Source: Pseudorasbora parva (taxonomy: Eukaryota > Chordata > Actinopteri > Cypriniformes > Gobionidae). Taken from it: a stretch of 64,000 nucleotides of DNA. Location of the stretch: NCBI RefSeq assembly GCF_024679245.1, contig NC_090173.1, positions 28,732,160 to 28,796,159 of the forward strand, given 5' to 3'. Positions 37,401-49,700 of this stretch are shown here, piece after piece; position 1 is the first letter of the stretch, and each line of letters starts with the position of its first letter. The notes under the pieces are model-generated. The model was not told where the DNA came from, did no database searches, and saw only the letters and a list, made by a program, of their open reading frames with translations. A program made the position numbers and the translations under genes.

Positions 37401-39764
37401 GAGTGTTTCAAAAAACAGTCCTCAATTCACATTAAATCCAGACTAGAACCCACTTAGTATCGGTGGAGAGCCAGGCTTCGGCCATGGGACACTACTGTAG
37501 AACAGATGTGTTCTGGCTTGATAAAACAGTCCATATGGAAAGGCAGCAAATTCTGAGGGGCTCAAAATATCCCTCAGAATGAGCTACCACCTGTATTGCT
37601 TTACAGTGTACTCAAACTATAGCAACTCTCTCAAACATATTCTGATAGTGTGAAACCACACTACTGGTCTCACTAAATAGTCTTCCAATAAAAATCAATT
37701 TTCCCAAAAAGGTCTCACTTTCATGTATCTGCAATACAGGCCTGAGAGTAAACAACTAAGACTGGCTTATCTAAAACCATTGAGTGTTTCAAAAAACAGT
37801 CCCCAATTCACGTTAAATCCAGGCTAGAACCCACTTATTTTCGGTGGAGAGCCAGGCTTCGGCCATGGGACGCTACTGTAGAACAGATGTGTCCTGGCTT
37901 GATAAAACGGTCCATATGGAAAGGCAGCAAATTCTGAGGGGATCAAAATGCCCCTCAGAATGAGCTACCACCTGTATTGCTTTACAGTGTACTCAAACTA
38001 TAGCAACTCTCTCAAACATATTCTGATAGTGTGAAACCACACTACTGGTCTCACTAAATAGTCTTCCAATAAAAATCAAGATTTCCCAAAAAGGTCTCAC
38101 TTTCATGTATCTGCAATACAGGCCTGAGAGTAAACAACTAAGACTGGCTTACCTAAAACCATTGAGTGTTTCAAAAAACAGTCCTCAATTCACATTAAAT
38201 CCAGACTAGAACCCACTTAGTATCGGTGGAGAGCCAGGCTTCGGCCATGGGACACTACTGTAGAACAGATGTGTTCTGGCTTGATAAAACAGTCCATATG
38301 GAAAGGCAGCAAATTCTGAGGGGCTCAAAATATCCCTCAGAATGAGCTACCACCTGTATTGCTTTACAGTGTACTCAAACTATAGCAACTCTCTCAAACA
38401 TATTCTGATAGTGTGAAACCACACTACTGGTCTCACTAAATAGTCTTCCAATAAAAATCAATTTTCCCAAAAAGGTCTCACTTTCATGTATCTGCAATAC
38501 AGGCCTGAGAGTAAACAACTAAGACTGGCTTATCTAAAACCATTGAGTGTTTCAAAAAACAGTCCCCAATTCACGTTAAATCCAGGCTAGAACCCACTTA
38601 TTTTCGGTGGAGAGCCAGGCTTCGGCCATGGGACGCTACTGTAGAACAGATGTGTCCTGGCTTGATAAAACGGTCCATATGGAAAGGCAGCAAATTCTGA
38701 GGGGATCAAAATGCCCCTCAGAATGAGCTACCACCTGTATTGCTTTACAGTGTACTCAAACTATAGCAACTCTCTCAAACATATTCTGATAGTGTGAAAC
38801 CACACTACTGGTCTCACTAAATAGTCTTCCAATAAAAATCAAGATTTCCCAAAAAGGTCTCACTTTCATGTATCTGCAATACAGGCCTGAGAGTAAACAA
38901 CTAAGACTGGCTTACCTAAAACCATTGAGTGTTTCAAAAAACAGTCCCCAATTCACGTTAAATCCAGGGTAGAACCCACTTATTTTCGGTGGAGAGCCAG
39001 GCTTCGGCCATGGGACGCTACTGTAGAACAGATGTGTTCTGGCTTGATAAAACGGTCCATATGGAAAGGCAGCAAATTCTGAGGGGCTCAAAATGCCCCT
39101 CAGAATGAGCTACCACCTGTGTTGCTTTACAGTGTACTCAAACTATAGCAACTCTCTCAAACATATTCTGATAGTGTGAAGCCACACTACTGGTCTCACT
39201 AAATAGTCTTCCAATTAAAATCAAGATTTCCCAAAAAGGTCTCACTTTCATGTATCTGCAATACAGGCCCGAGAGTAAACAACTAAGACTGGCTTACCTA
39301 AAACCATTGAGTGTTTCAAAAAACAGTCCCCAATTCACGTTAAATCCAGGCTAGAACCCACTTATTTTCGGTGGAGAGCCAGGCTTCAGCAATGGGACGC
39401 TACTGTAGAACAGATGTGTTCTGGCTTGATAAAACTGTCCATATGGAAAGGCAGCAAATTCTGAGGGGCTCAAAATGCCCCTCAGAATGAGCTACCACTT
39501 GTATTGCTTTACAGTGTACTCAAACTATAGCAACTCTCTCAAACATATTCTGATAGTTTGAAACCACCCTATTGGCCTCACAAAATAGTCTTCCAATAAA
39601 AATCAAGACTTTCCCAAAAAGGTCTCACTTTCATGTATTTGCAATACAGGCCTGAGAGTAAACAACTAAGACTGGCTTACCTAAAACCATTGAGTGTTTC
39701 AAAAACCAGTCCCCAATTCACGTTAAATCCAGGCTAGAACCCACTTATTTTCGGTGGAGAGCCA
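34414..39764 (+). repeat. 17-monomer HOR unit, partial copy 2 (M91-M104)
   Basis: Starts are 34414, 34797, 35180, 35562, 35944, 36327, 36710, 37092, 37474, 37855, 38237, 38618, 39000 and 39382, each exactly or almost exactly 6498 bp after its partner. Reading by eye I found only about six differences over some 5.3 kb, such as GGCTTTGGCC at 28682 versus GGCTTCGGCC here, AAATGCAGGC versus AAATCCAGGC, and CCTCATAATG near 36428. The match ends near 39700, where copy 1 switches to CCTCAATTCACATT and this copy keeps AAAAACCAGTCCCC. This looks like a recent duplication. Confidence 0.92.
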
Positions 39765-40146
39765 GGCTTCGGCCATGGGACGCTACAGTAGAACAGATGT
39801 TTTCTGGCTTGATAAAACAGTCCATATGGAAAGGCAGCAAATTCTGAGGGGCTCAAAATGCCCCTCAGAATGAGCTACCACCTGTATTGCTTTACAGTGT
39901 ACTCAAACTATAGCAACTCTCTCAAACATATTCTGATAGTGTGAAACCACACTACTGGTCTCACTAAATAGTCTTCCAATAAAAATCAAGATTTCCCAAA
40001 AAGGTCTCACTTTCATGTATCTGCAATACAGACCTGAGAGTAAACAACTAAGGCTGGCTTACCTAAAACCATTGAGTGTTTCAAAAAACAGTCCCCAATT
40101 CACGTTAAATCCAGGCTAGAACCCACTTATTTTCGGTGGAGTGCCA

Positions 40147-40528
40147 GGCTTCGGCCATGGAACGCTACTGTAGAACAGATGTGTCCTGGCTTGATAAAAC
40201 GGTCCATATGGAAAGGCAGCAAATTCTGAGGGGATCAAAATGCCCCTCAGAATGAGCTACCAACTGTAATGCTTTACAGTGTACTCAAACTATAGCAACT
40301 CTCTCAAACATATTCTGATAGTGTGAAACCACATTACTGGTCTCACTAAATAGTCTTCCAATAAAAATCAAGATTTCCCAAAAAGGTCTCACTTTCATGT
40401 ATCTGCAATACAGGCCTGAGAGTAAACAACTAAGACTGGCTTACCTAAAACCATTGAGTGTTTCAAAAAATAGTTCCCAATTCACGTTAAATCAAGGCTA
40501 GAACCCACTTATTTTCGGTGGAGAGCCA
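40147..40528 (+). repeat. Chimeric monomer M106
   Basis: It begins as the GTGGAGTGCC/ATGGAACGC/GTGTCCTGG class with GGGATC (as at 29064 and 35562). It ends as the GTGTTGTGG class with CCAACTGTAATGC and CACATTACTGG (as at 30212 and 36710). The switch lies in 40235-40262, right after the hairpin. Relative to the 17-monomer unit, the two monomers between these classes are gone and the two parents are merged into one. Confidence 0.82.
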
Positions 40529-42436
40529 GGCTTCGGCCATGGGACGCTACTGTAGAACAGATGTGTTCTGGCTTGATAATACGGTCCATATGGAAAGGCA
40601 GCAAATTCTGAGGGGCTCAAAATGCCCCTCAGAATGAGCTACCACCTGTGTTGCTTTACAGTGTACTCAAACTATAGCAACTCTCTCAAACATATTCTGA
40701 TAGTGTGAAACCACACTACTGGTCTCACTAAATAGTCTTCCAATAAAAATCAAGATTTCCCAAAAAGGTCTCACTTTCATGTATCTGCAATACAGGCCTG
40801 AGAGTAAACAACTAAGACTGGCTTACCTAAAACCATTGAGTGTTTCAAAAAACAGTCCTCAATTCACATTAAATCCAGACTAGAACCCACTTAGTATCGG
40901 TGGAGAGCCAGGCTTCGGCCATGGGACACTACTGTAGAACAGATGTGTTCTGGCTTGATAAAACAGTCCATATGGAAAGGCAGCAAATTCTGAGGGGCTC
41001 AAAATATCCCTCAGAATGAGCTACCACCTGTATTGCTTTACAGTGTACTCAAACTATAGCAACTCTCTCAAACATATTCTGATAGTGTGAAACCACACTA
41101 CTGGTCTCACTAAATAGTCTTCCAATAAAAATCAATTTTCCCAAAAAGGTCTCACTTTCATGTATCTGCAATACAGGCCTGAGAGTAAACAACTAAGACT
41201 GGCTTATCTAAAACCATTGAGTGTTTCAAAAAACAGTCCCCAATTCACGTTAAATACAGGCTAGAACCCACTTATTTTCGGTGGAGAGCCAGGCTTCGGC
41301 CATGGGACGCTACTGTAGAACAGATGTGTCCTGGCTTGATAAAACGGTCCATATGGAAAGGCAGCAAATTCTGAGGGGATCAAAATGCCCCTCAGAATGA
41401 GCTACCACCTGTATTGCTTTACAGTGTACTCAAACTATAGCAACTCTCTCAAACATATTCTGATAGTGTGAAACCACACTACTGGTCTCACTAAATAGTC
41501 TTCCAATAAAAATCAAGATTTCCCAAAAAGGTCTCACTTTCATGTATCTGCAATACAGGCCTGAGAGTAAACAACTAAGACTGGCTTACCTAAAACCATT
41601 GAGTGTTTCAAAAAACAGTCCTCAATTCACATTAAATCCAGACTAGAACTCACTTAGTATCGGTGGAGAGCCAGGCTTCGGCCATGGGACACTACTGTAG
41701 AACAGATGTGTTCTGGCTTGATAAAACAGTCCATATGGAAAGGCAGCAAATTCTGAGGGGCTCAAAATATCCCTCAGAATGAGCTACCACCTGTATTGCT
41801 TTACAGTGTACTCAAACTATAGCAACTCTCTCAAACATATTCTGATAGTGTGAAACCACACTACTGGTCTCACTAAATAGTCTTCCAATAAAAATCAATT
41901 TTCCCAAAAAGGTCTCACTTTCATGTATCTGCAATACAGGCCTGAGAGTAAACAACTAAGACTGGCTTATCTAAAACCATTGAGTGTTTCAAAAAACAGT
42001 CCCCAATTCACGTTAAATCCAGGCTAGAACCCACTTATTTTCGGTGGAGAGCCAGGCTTCGGCCATGGGACGCTACTGTAGAACAGATGTGTCCTGGCTT
42101 GATAAAACGGTCCATATGGAAAGGCAGCAAATTCTGAGGGGCTCAAAATGCCCCTCAGAATGAGCTACCACCTGTATTGTTTTACAGTGTACTCAAACTA
42201 TAGCAACTCTCTCAAACATATTCTGATAGTGTGAAACCACACTACTGGTCTCACTAAATAGTCTTCCAATAAAAATCAAGATTTCCCAAAAAGGTCTCAC
42301 TTTCATGTATCTGCAATACAGACCTGAGAGTAAACAACTAAGACTGGCTTACCTAAAACCATTGAGTGTTTCAAAAAACAGTCCCCAATTCACGTTAAAT
42401 CCAGGCTAGAACCCACTTATTTTCGGTGGAGTGCCA

Positions 42437-42818
42437 GGCTTCGGCCATGGAACGCTACTGTAGAACAGATGTGTCCTGGCTTGATAAAACGGTCCATATG
42501 GAAAGGCAGCAAATTCTGAGGGGATCAAAATGCCCCTCAGAATGAGCTACCACCTGTATTGCTTTACAGTGTACTCAAACTATAGCAACTCTCTCAAACA
42601 TATTCTGATAGTGTGAAACCACACTAGTGGTCTCACTAAATAGTCTTCCAATAAAAATCAAGATTTCCCAAAAAGGTCTCACTTTCATGTATCTGCAATA
42701 CAGGCCTGAGAGTAAAAAACTAAGACTGGCTTAACTAAAACCATTGAGTGTTTCAAAAAACAGTCCCAAATTCACGTTAAATCCAGGCTAGAACCCACTT
42801 CTTTTCGGTGGAGAGCAA
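42437..42818 (+). repeat. Chimeric monomer M112
   Basis: It starts like the ATGGAACGC/GTGTCCTGG class and ends with CACTAGTGG, AGTAAAAAAC, CTTAACTAAAACC and CTTCTTTTCGG. That combination is otherwise found only in the second part of the monomer at 33267. The switch lies between about 42530 and 42627. Confidence 0.8.
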
Positions 42819-44731
42819 GGCTTCGGCCATGGGACGCTACTGTAGAACAGATGTGTCCTGGCTTGATAAAACGGTCCATATGGAAAGGCAGCAAATTCTG
42901 AGGGGAACAAAATGCCCCTCAGAATGAGCTACCACCTGTATTGCTTTACAGTGTACTCAAACTATAGCAACTCTCTCAAACATATTCTGATAGTGTGAAA
43001 CCACACTACTGGTCTCACTAAATAGTCTTCCAAAAAAAATCAAGATTTCCCCCAAAAGGTCTCACTTTCATGTATCTGCAATACAGACCTGAGAGTAAAC
43101 AACTAAGACTGGCTTACCTAAAACCATTGATTGTTTCAAAAAACAGTCCTCAATTCACATTAAATCCAGGCTAGAACCCATTTAGTTTCGGTGGAGAGCC
43201 AAGCTTCGGCCATGGGACACTACTGTAGAAAAGATGTATTCTGGCTTGTTAAAACAGTCCATATGGAAAGGCGGCAAATTCTGAGGGGCTCAAAATGCCC
43301 CTCAGAATGAGCTAACACCTGTATTGCTTTACAGTGTACTCAAACTATAGCAACTCTCTCAAACATATTCTGGTAGTGTGAAACCACCCTATTGGCCTCA
43401 CAAAATATTCTTCCAATAAAAATCAAGATTTTCCAAAAAAGGTCTCACTTTCATGTATCTGCAATACAGGCCTGAGAGTAAACAACTAAGACTGGCTTAC
43501 CTAAAACCATTGGGTGTTTCAAAAAACAGTCCCCATTTCAAGTTAAATCCAGGCTAGAACCCACTTATTTTCAGTGGAGAGCCAGGCTTCAGCCATGGGA
43601 CGCTACTGTAGAACAGATGTGTTGTGGCTTGATAAATCGGTCCATATGGAAAGGCAGCAAATTCTGAGGGGCTCAAAATGCCCCTCAGAATGAGCTACCA
43701 CCTGTAATGCTTTACAGTGTACTCAAACTATAGCAACTCTCTCAAACATATTCTGATAGTGTGAAACCACATTACTGGTCTCACTAAATAGTCTTCCAAT
43801 AAAAATCAAGATTTCCCAAAAAGGTCTCACTTTCATGTATCTGCAATACAGGCCTGAGAGTAAACAACTAAGACTGGCTTACCTAAAACCATTGAGTGTT
43901 TCAAAAAATAGTTCCCAATTCACGTTAAATCAAGGCTAGAACCCACTTATTTTCGGTGGAGAGCCAGGCTTCGGCCATGGGACGCTACTGTAGAACAGAT
44001 GTGTTCTGGCTTGATAATACGGTCCATATGGAAAGGCAGCAAATTCTGAGGGGCTCAAAATGCCCCTCAGAATGAGCTACCACCTGTGTTGCTTTACAGT
44101 GTACTCAAACTATAGCAACTCTCTCAAACATATTCTGATAGTGTGAAACCACACTACTGGTCTCACTAAATAGTCTTCCAATAAAAATCAAGATTTCCCA
44201 AAAAGGTCTCACTTTCATGTATCTGCAATACAGGCCTGAGAGTAAACAACTAAGACTGGCTTACCTAAAACCATTGAGTGTTTCAAAAAACAGTCCTCAA
44301 TTCACATTAAATCCAGACTAGAACTCACTTAGTATCGGTGGAGAGCCAGGCTTCGGCCATGGGACACTACTATAGAACAGATGTGTTCTGGCTTGATAAA
44401 ACAGTCCATATGGAAAGGCAGCAAAATCTGAGGGGCTCAAAATATCCCTCAGAATGAGCTACCACCTGTATTGCTTTACAGTGTACTCAAACTATAGCAA
44501 CTCTCTCAAACATATTCTGATAGTGTGAAACCACCCTATTGGCCTCACAAAATATTCTTCCAATAAAAATCAAGATTTTCCAAAAAAGGTCTCACTTTCA
44601 TGTATCTGCAATACAGGCCTGAGAGTAAACAACTAAGACTGGCTTACCTAAAACCATTGGGTGTTTCAAAAAACAGTCCCCATTTCACGTTAAATCCAGG
44701 CTAGAACCCACTTATTTTCGGGGGAGAGCCA

Positions 44732-47025
44732 GGCTTCAGCCATGGGACGCTACTGTAGAACAGATGTGTTGTGGCTTGATAAATCGGTCCATATGGAAAG
44801 GCATCAAATTCTGAGGGGCTCAAAATGCCCCTCAGAATGAGCTACCACCTGTATTGCTTTACAGTGTACTCAAACTATAGAAACTCTATCAAACATATTC
44901 TGATAGTGTGAAACCACACTACTGGTCTCACTGAATAGTCTTCCAATAAAAATCAAGATTTCCCAAAAAGGTCTCACTTTCATGTATCTGCAATACAGGC
45001 CTGAGAGTAAACAACTAAGACTGGCTTACCTAAAACCATTGAGTGTTTCAAAAAACAGTCCCCAATTCACATTAAATCCAGGCTAGAACCCAATTATTTT
45101 CAGTGGAGAGCCAGGCTTCGGCCATGGGACGCTACTGTAGAACAGATGTGTTCTGGCTTGATAAAACGTTCCATATGGAAAGGCAGCAAATTCTGAGGGG
45201 CTCAAAATGCCCCTCAGAATGAGCTACCACCTGTATTGCTTTACAGTGTACTCAAACTATAGCAACTCTCTCAAACATATTCTGATAGTGTGAAACCACA
45301 CTACTGGTCTCACTAAATAGCCTTCCAATAAAAATCAAGATTTCCCAAAAAGGTCTCACTTTCATGTATCTGCAAAACAGGCCTGAGAGTAAACAACTAA
45401 GACTGGCTTACCTAAAACCATTGAGTGTTTCAAAAAACAGTCCCCAATTCACGTTAAATCCAGGCTAGAACCCACTTATTTTTGGTGTAGAGCCAGGCTT
45501 CGGCCATGGGATGCTACTGTAGAACAGATGTGTTCTGGCTTGATAAAACGGTCCATATGGAAAGGCAGCAAATTCTGAGGGGCTCAGAATGCCCCTCAGA
45601 ATGAGCTACCACTTGTATTGCTTTACAGTGTACTCAAACTATAGCAACTCTCTCAAACATATTCTGATAGTGTGAAACCACCCTATTGGCCTCACAAAAT
45701 AGTCTTCCAATAAAAATCAAGATTTCCCAAAAAGGTCTCACTTTCATGTATCTGCAATACAGGCCTGAGAGTAAACAACTAAGACTGGCTTACCTAAAAC
45801 CATTGAGTGTTTCAAAAAACAGTCCGCAATTCACGTTAAATCCAGGCTAGAACCCACTTATTTTCGGTGGAGAGCCAGGCTTCGGCCATGGGACACTACT
45901 GTAGAACAGATGAGTTCTGGCTTGATAAAACGGTCCATATGGAAAGGCAGCAAATTCTGAGGGGCTCAAAATGCCCCTCAGAATGAGCTACCACCTGTAT
46001 TGCTTTACAGTGTACTCAAACTATAGCAACTCTCTCAAACATATTCTGATAGTGTGAAACCACCCTATTGGCCTCACAAAATAGTATTCCAATAAAAATC
46101 AAGATTTTCCCAAAAAGGTCTCACTTTCATGTATCTGCAATACAGGCCTGAGAGTAAACAACTAAGACTGGCTTACCTAAAACCATTGAGTGTTTCAAAA
46201 AACAGTCCCCAATTCACGTTAAATCCAGGCTAGAACCCACTTATTTTTGGTGTAGAGCCAGGCTTCGGCCATGGGATGCTACTGTAGAACAGATGTGTTC
46301 TGGCTTGATAAAACGGTCCATATGGAAAGGCAGCAAATTCTGAGGGGCTCAGAATGCCCCTCAGAATGAGCTACCACTTGTATTGCTTTACAGTGTACTC
46401 AAACTATTGCAACTCTCTCAAACATATTCTGATAGTGTGAAACCACCCTATTGGCCTCACAAAATAGTCTTCCAATAAAAATCAAGATTTCCCAAAAAGG
46501 TCTCACTTTCATGTATCTGCAATACAGGCCTGAGAGTAAACAACTAAGACTGGCTTACCTAAAACCATTGAGTGTTTCAAAAAACAGTCCTCAATTCACG
46601 TTTAATCCAGGCTAGAACCCACTTAGTTTCGGTGGAGAGCCAGGCTTCGGCCATGGGACGCTACTGTAGATCAGATGTGTTGTGGCTTGATATAATGGTC
46701 CATATGGAAATGCAGAAAATTCTGAGGGGCTCAAAATGCCCCTCAGAATAAGCTACCACCTGTATTGTTTTACAGTGTACTCAAACTATAGCAACTCTCT
46801 CAAACATATTCTGATAGTGTGAAACCACCCTATTGGCCTCACAAAATAGTATTCCAATAAAAATCAAGATTTTCCCAAAAAGGTCTCACTTTCATGTATC
46901 TGCAATACAGGCCTGAGAGTAAACAACTAAGACTGGCTTACCTAAAACCATTGAGTGTTTCAAAAAACAGTCCTCAATTCACGTTTAATCCAGGCTAGAA
47001 CCCACTTAGTTTCGGTGGAGAGCCA
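44732..47025 (+). repeat. Mosaic segment M118-M123 with 5-monomer HOR pieces
   Basis: Starts are 44732, 45114, 45496, 45878, 46261 and 46643. The monomer at 45114 carries TAGCCTTCC, GCAAAACAGG and TTTTTGGTGTAG, and those at 45496 and 46261 carry GGGATGCTAC, CTCAGAATG and CACTTGTATT. These are markers of the 5-monomer unit at 5.4-9.2 kb, about 37-39 kb away. The monomer at 46643 introduces the TAGATCAGATGTGTTGTGG class with GATATAATGG and ATGCAGAAAATTC. Confidence 0.85.
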
Positions 47026-49700
47026 GGCTTCGGCCATGGGACGCTACTGTAGATCAGATGTGTTGTGGCTTGATATAATGGTCCATATGGAAATGCAGAA
47101 AATTCTGAGGGGCTCAAAATGCCCCTCAGAATAAGCTACCACCTGTATTGCTTTACAGTGTACTCAAACTATAGCAACTCTCTCAAACATATTCTGATAG
47201 TGTGAAACCACATTACTGGTCTCACTAAATAGTCTTCCAATAAAAATCAAGATTTCCCAAAAAGGTCTCACTTTCATGTATCTGCAATACAGGCCTGAGA
47301 GTAAACAACTAAGACTGGCTTACCTAAAACCATTGAGTGTTTCAAAAAATAGTTCCCAATTCACGTTAAATCCAGGCTAGAACCCACTTATTTTCGGTGG
47401 AGAGCCAGGCTTCGGCTATGGGACGCTACTGTAGAACAGATGTGTTCCGGCTTGATAAAACGGTCCATATGGAAAGGCAGCAAAATCTGAGGGGCTCAAA
47501 ATGCCCCTCAGAATGAGCTACCACCTGTATTGCTTTACAGTGTACTCAAACTATAGCAACTCTCTCAAACACATTCTGATAGTGTGAAACCACACTACTG
47601 GTCTCACTAAATAGTCTTCCAATAAAAATCAAGATTTCCCAAAAAGGTCTCACTTTCATGTATCTGCAATACAGGCCTGAGAGTAAACAACTAAGACTGG
47701 CTTACCTAAAACCATTGAGTGTTTCAAAAAACAGTACTCAATTCACGTTAAATCCAGGCTAGAACCCACTTAGTTTCATTGGAGAGCCAGGCTTCAGCTA
47801 TGGGACGCTACTGTAGAACAGATGTGTTCTGGCTTGATAAAACGGTCCATATGGAAAGGCAGCAAATTCTGAGGGGCTCAAAATTCCCCTCAGAATGAGC
47901 TACCACCTGTATTGCTTTACAGTGTACTCAAACTATAGCAACTCTCTCAAACATATTCTGATAGTGTGAAACCACACTACTGGTCTCACTAAATAGTCTT
48001 CCAATAAAAATCAAGATTTCCCAAAAAGGTCTCACTTTCATGTATCTGCAATACAGGCCTGAGAGTAAACAACTAAGACTGGCTTACCTAAAACCATTGA
48101 GTGTTTCAAAAAACAGTCCTCAATTCACATTAAATCCAGACTAGAACCCACTTAGTATCGGTGGAGAGCCAGGCTTCGGCCATGGGACACTACTGTAGAA
48201 CAGATGTGTTCTGGCTTGATAAAACAGTCCATATGGAAAGGCAGCAAATTCTGAGGGGCTCAAAATATCCCTCAGAATGAGCTACCACCTGTATTGCTTT
48301 ACAGTGTACTCAAACTATAGCAACTCTCTCAAACATATTCTGATAGTGTGAAACCACACTACTGGTCTCACTAAATAGTCTTCCAATAAAAATCAATTTT
48401 CCCAAAAAGGTCTCACTTTCATGTATCTGCAATACAGGCCTGAGAGTAAACAACTAAGACTGGCTTATCTAAAACCATTGAGTGTTTCAAAAAACAGTCC
48501 CCAATTCACGTTAAATCCAGGCTAGAACCCACTTATTTTCGGTGGAGAGCCAGGCTTCGGCCATGGGACGCTACTGTAGAACAGATGTGTCCTGGCTTGA
48601 TAAAACGGTCCATATGGAAAGGCAGCAAATTCTGAGGGGCTCAGAATGCCCCTCAGAATGAGCTACCACTTGTATTGCTTTACAGTGTACTCAAACTATT
48701 GCAACTCTCTCAAACATATTCTGATAGTGTGAAACCACCCTATTGGCCTCACAAAATAGTCTTCCAATAAAAATCAAGATTTCCCAAAAAGGTCTCACTT
48801 TCATGTATCTGCAATACAGGCCTGAGAGTAAACAACTAAGACTGGCTTACCTAAAACCATTGAGTGTTTCAAAAAACAGTCCGCAATTCACGTTAAATCC
48901 AGGCTAGAACCCACTTATTTTCGGTGGAGAGCCAGGCTTCGGCCATGGGACACTACTGTAGAACAGATGTGTTCTGGCTTGATAAAACGGTCCATATGGA
49001 AAGGCAGCAAATTCTGAGGGGCTCAAAATGCCCCTCAGAATGAGCTACCACCTGTATTGCTTTACAGTGTACTCAAACTATAGCAACTCTCTCAAACATA
49101 TTCTGATAGTGTGAAACCACCCTATTGGCCTCACAAAATAGTATTCCAATAAAAATCAAGATTTTCCCAAAAAGGTCTCACTTTCATGTATCTGCAATAC
49201 AGGCCTGAGAGTAAACAACTAAGACTGGCTTACCTAAAACCATTGAGTGTTTCAAAAAACAGTCCTCAATTCACGTTTAATCCAGGCTAGAACCCACTTA
49301 GTTTCGGTGGAGAGCCAGGCTTCGGCCATGGGACGCTACTGTAGATCAGATGTGTTGTGGCTTGATATAATGGTCCATATGGAAATGCAGAAAATTCTGA
49401 GGGGCTCAAAATGCCCCTCATAATAAGCTACCACCTGTATTGCTTTACAGTGTACTCAAACTATAGCAACTCTCTCAAACATATTCTGATAGTGTGAAAC
49501 CACCCTATTGGCCTCACAAAATAGTATTCCAATAAAAATCAAGATTTTCCCAAAAAGGTCTCACTTTCATGTATCTGCAATACAGGCCTGAGAGTAAACA
49601 ACTAAGACTGGCTTACCTAAAACCATTGAGTGTTTCAAAAAACAGTCCTCAATTCACGTTTAATCCAGGCTAGAACCCACTTAGTTTCGGTGGAGAGCCA
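47026..49700 (+). repeat. 7-monomer HOR unit, copy 1 (M124-M130), 2675 bp
   Basis: Starts are 47026, 47408, 47790, 48172, 48553, 48935 and 49318. The opening four are TAGATCAGATG; GTGTTCCGG with AACACATTC; CAGCTATGGG with AAATTCCCC; and GGGACACTAC with AAAATATCCC. The same four recur at 49701 and 54665. The monomer at 48553 is a chimera of the GTGTCCTGG and CTCAGAATG classes. The TAGATCAG class is doubled at 46643/47026 and again at 49318/49701. Confidence 0.88.
48553..48934 (+). repeat. Chimeric monomer M128
   Basis: The first 80 or so bases are the GTGTCCTGG class that normally follows the AAAATATCCC monomer. From the hairpin loop on it has CTCAGAATG, CACTTGTATT and CTATTGCAAC, as in the monomer at 46261. 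The switch lies near 48590-48645, at or just before the hairpin. Confidence 0.78.

Larger units (their letters stand above)
39765..44731 (+). repeat. Mosaic derived from the 17-monomer HOR (M105-M117)
   Basis: Starts are 39765, 40147, 40529, 40911, 41292, 41674, 42055, 42437, 42819, 43202, 43585, 43967 and 44349. The order follows the 17-monomer unit with pieces skipped. The monomers at 40147 and 42437 are fusions. The run 40529-42054 repeats the classes of 30594-32119. The run 42819-43584 repeats the CATTGATTG and GAGCCAAGCTTC pair of 33649-34413. Other features are AAATACAGGC near 41255 and CTACTATAG near 44371. Confidence 0.87.

Noticed and set aside
27916..39764. Assembly error as the cause of the near-identical 6498-bp copies
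   Set aside because: The copies differ at several positions and have different flanks, which argues for real duplication. Read-level support cannot be judged from the sequence alone, so this is only provisionally rejected.
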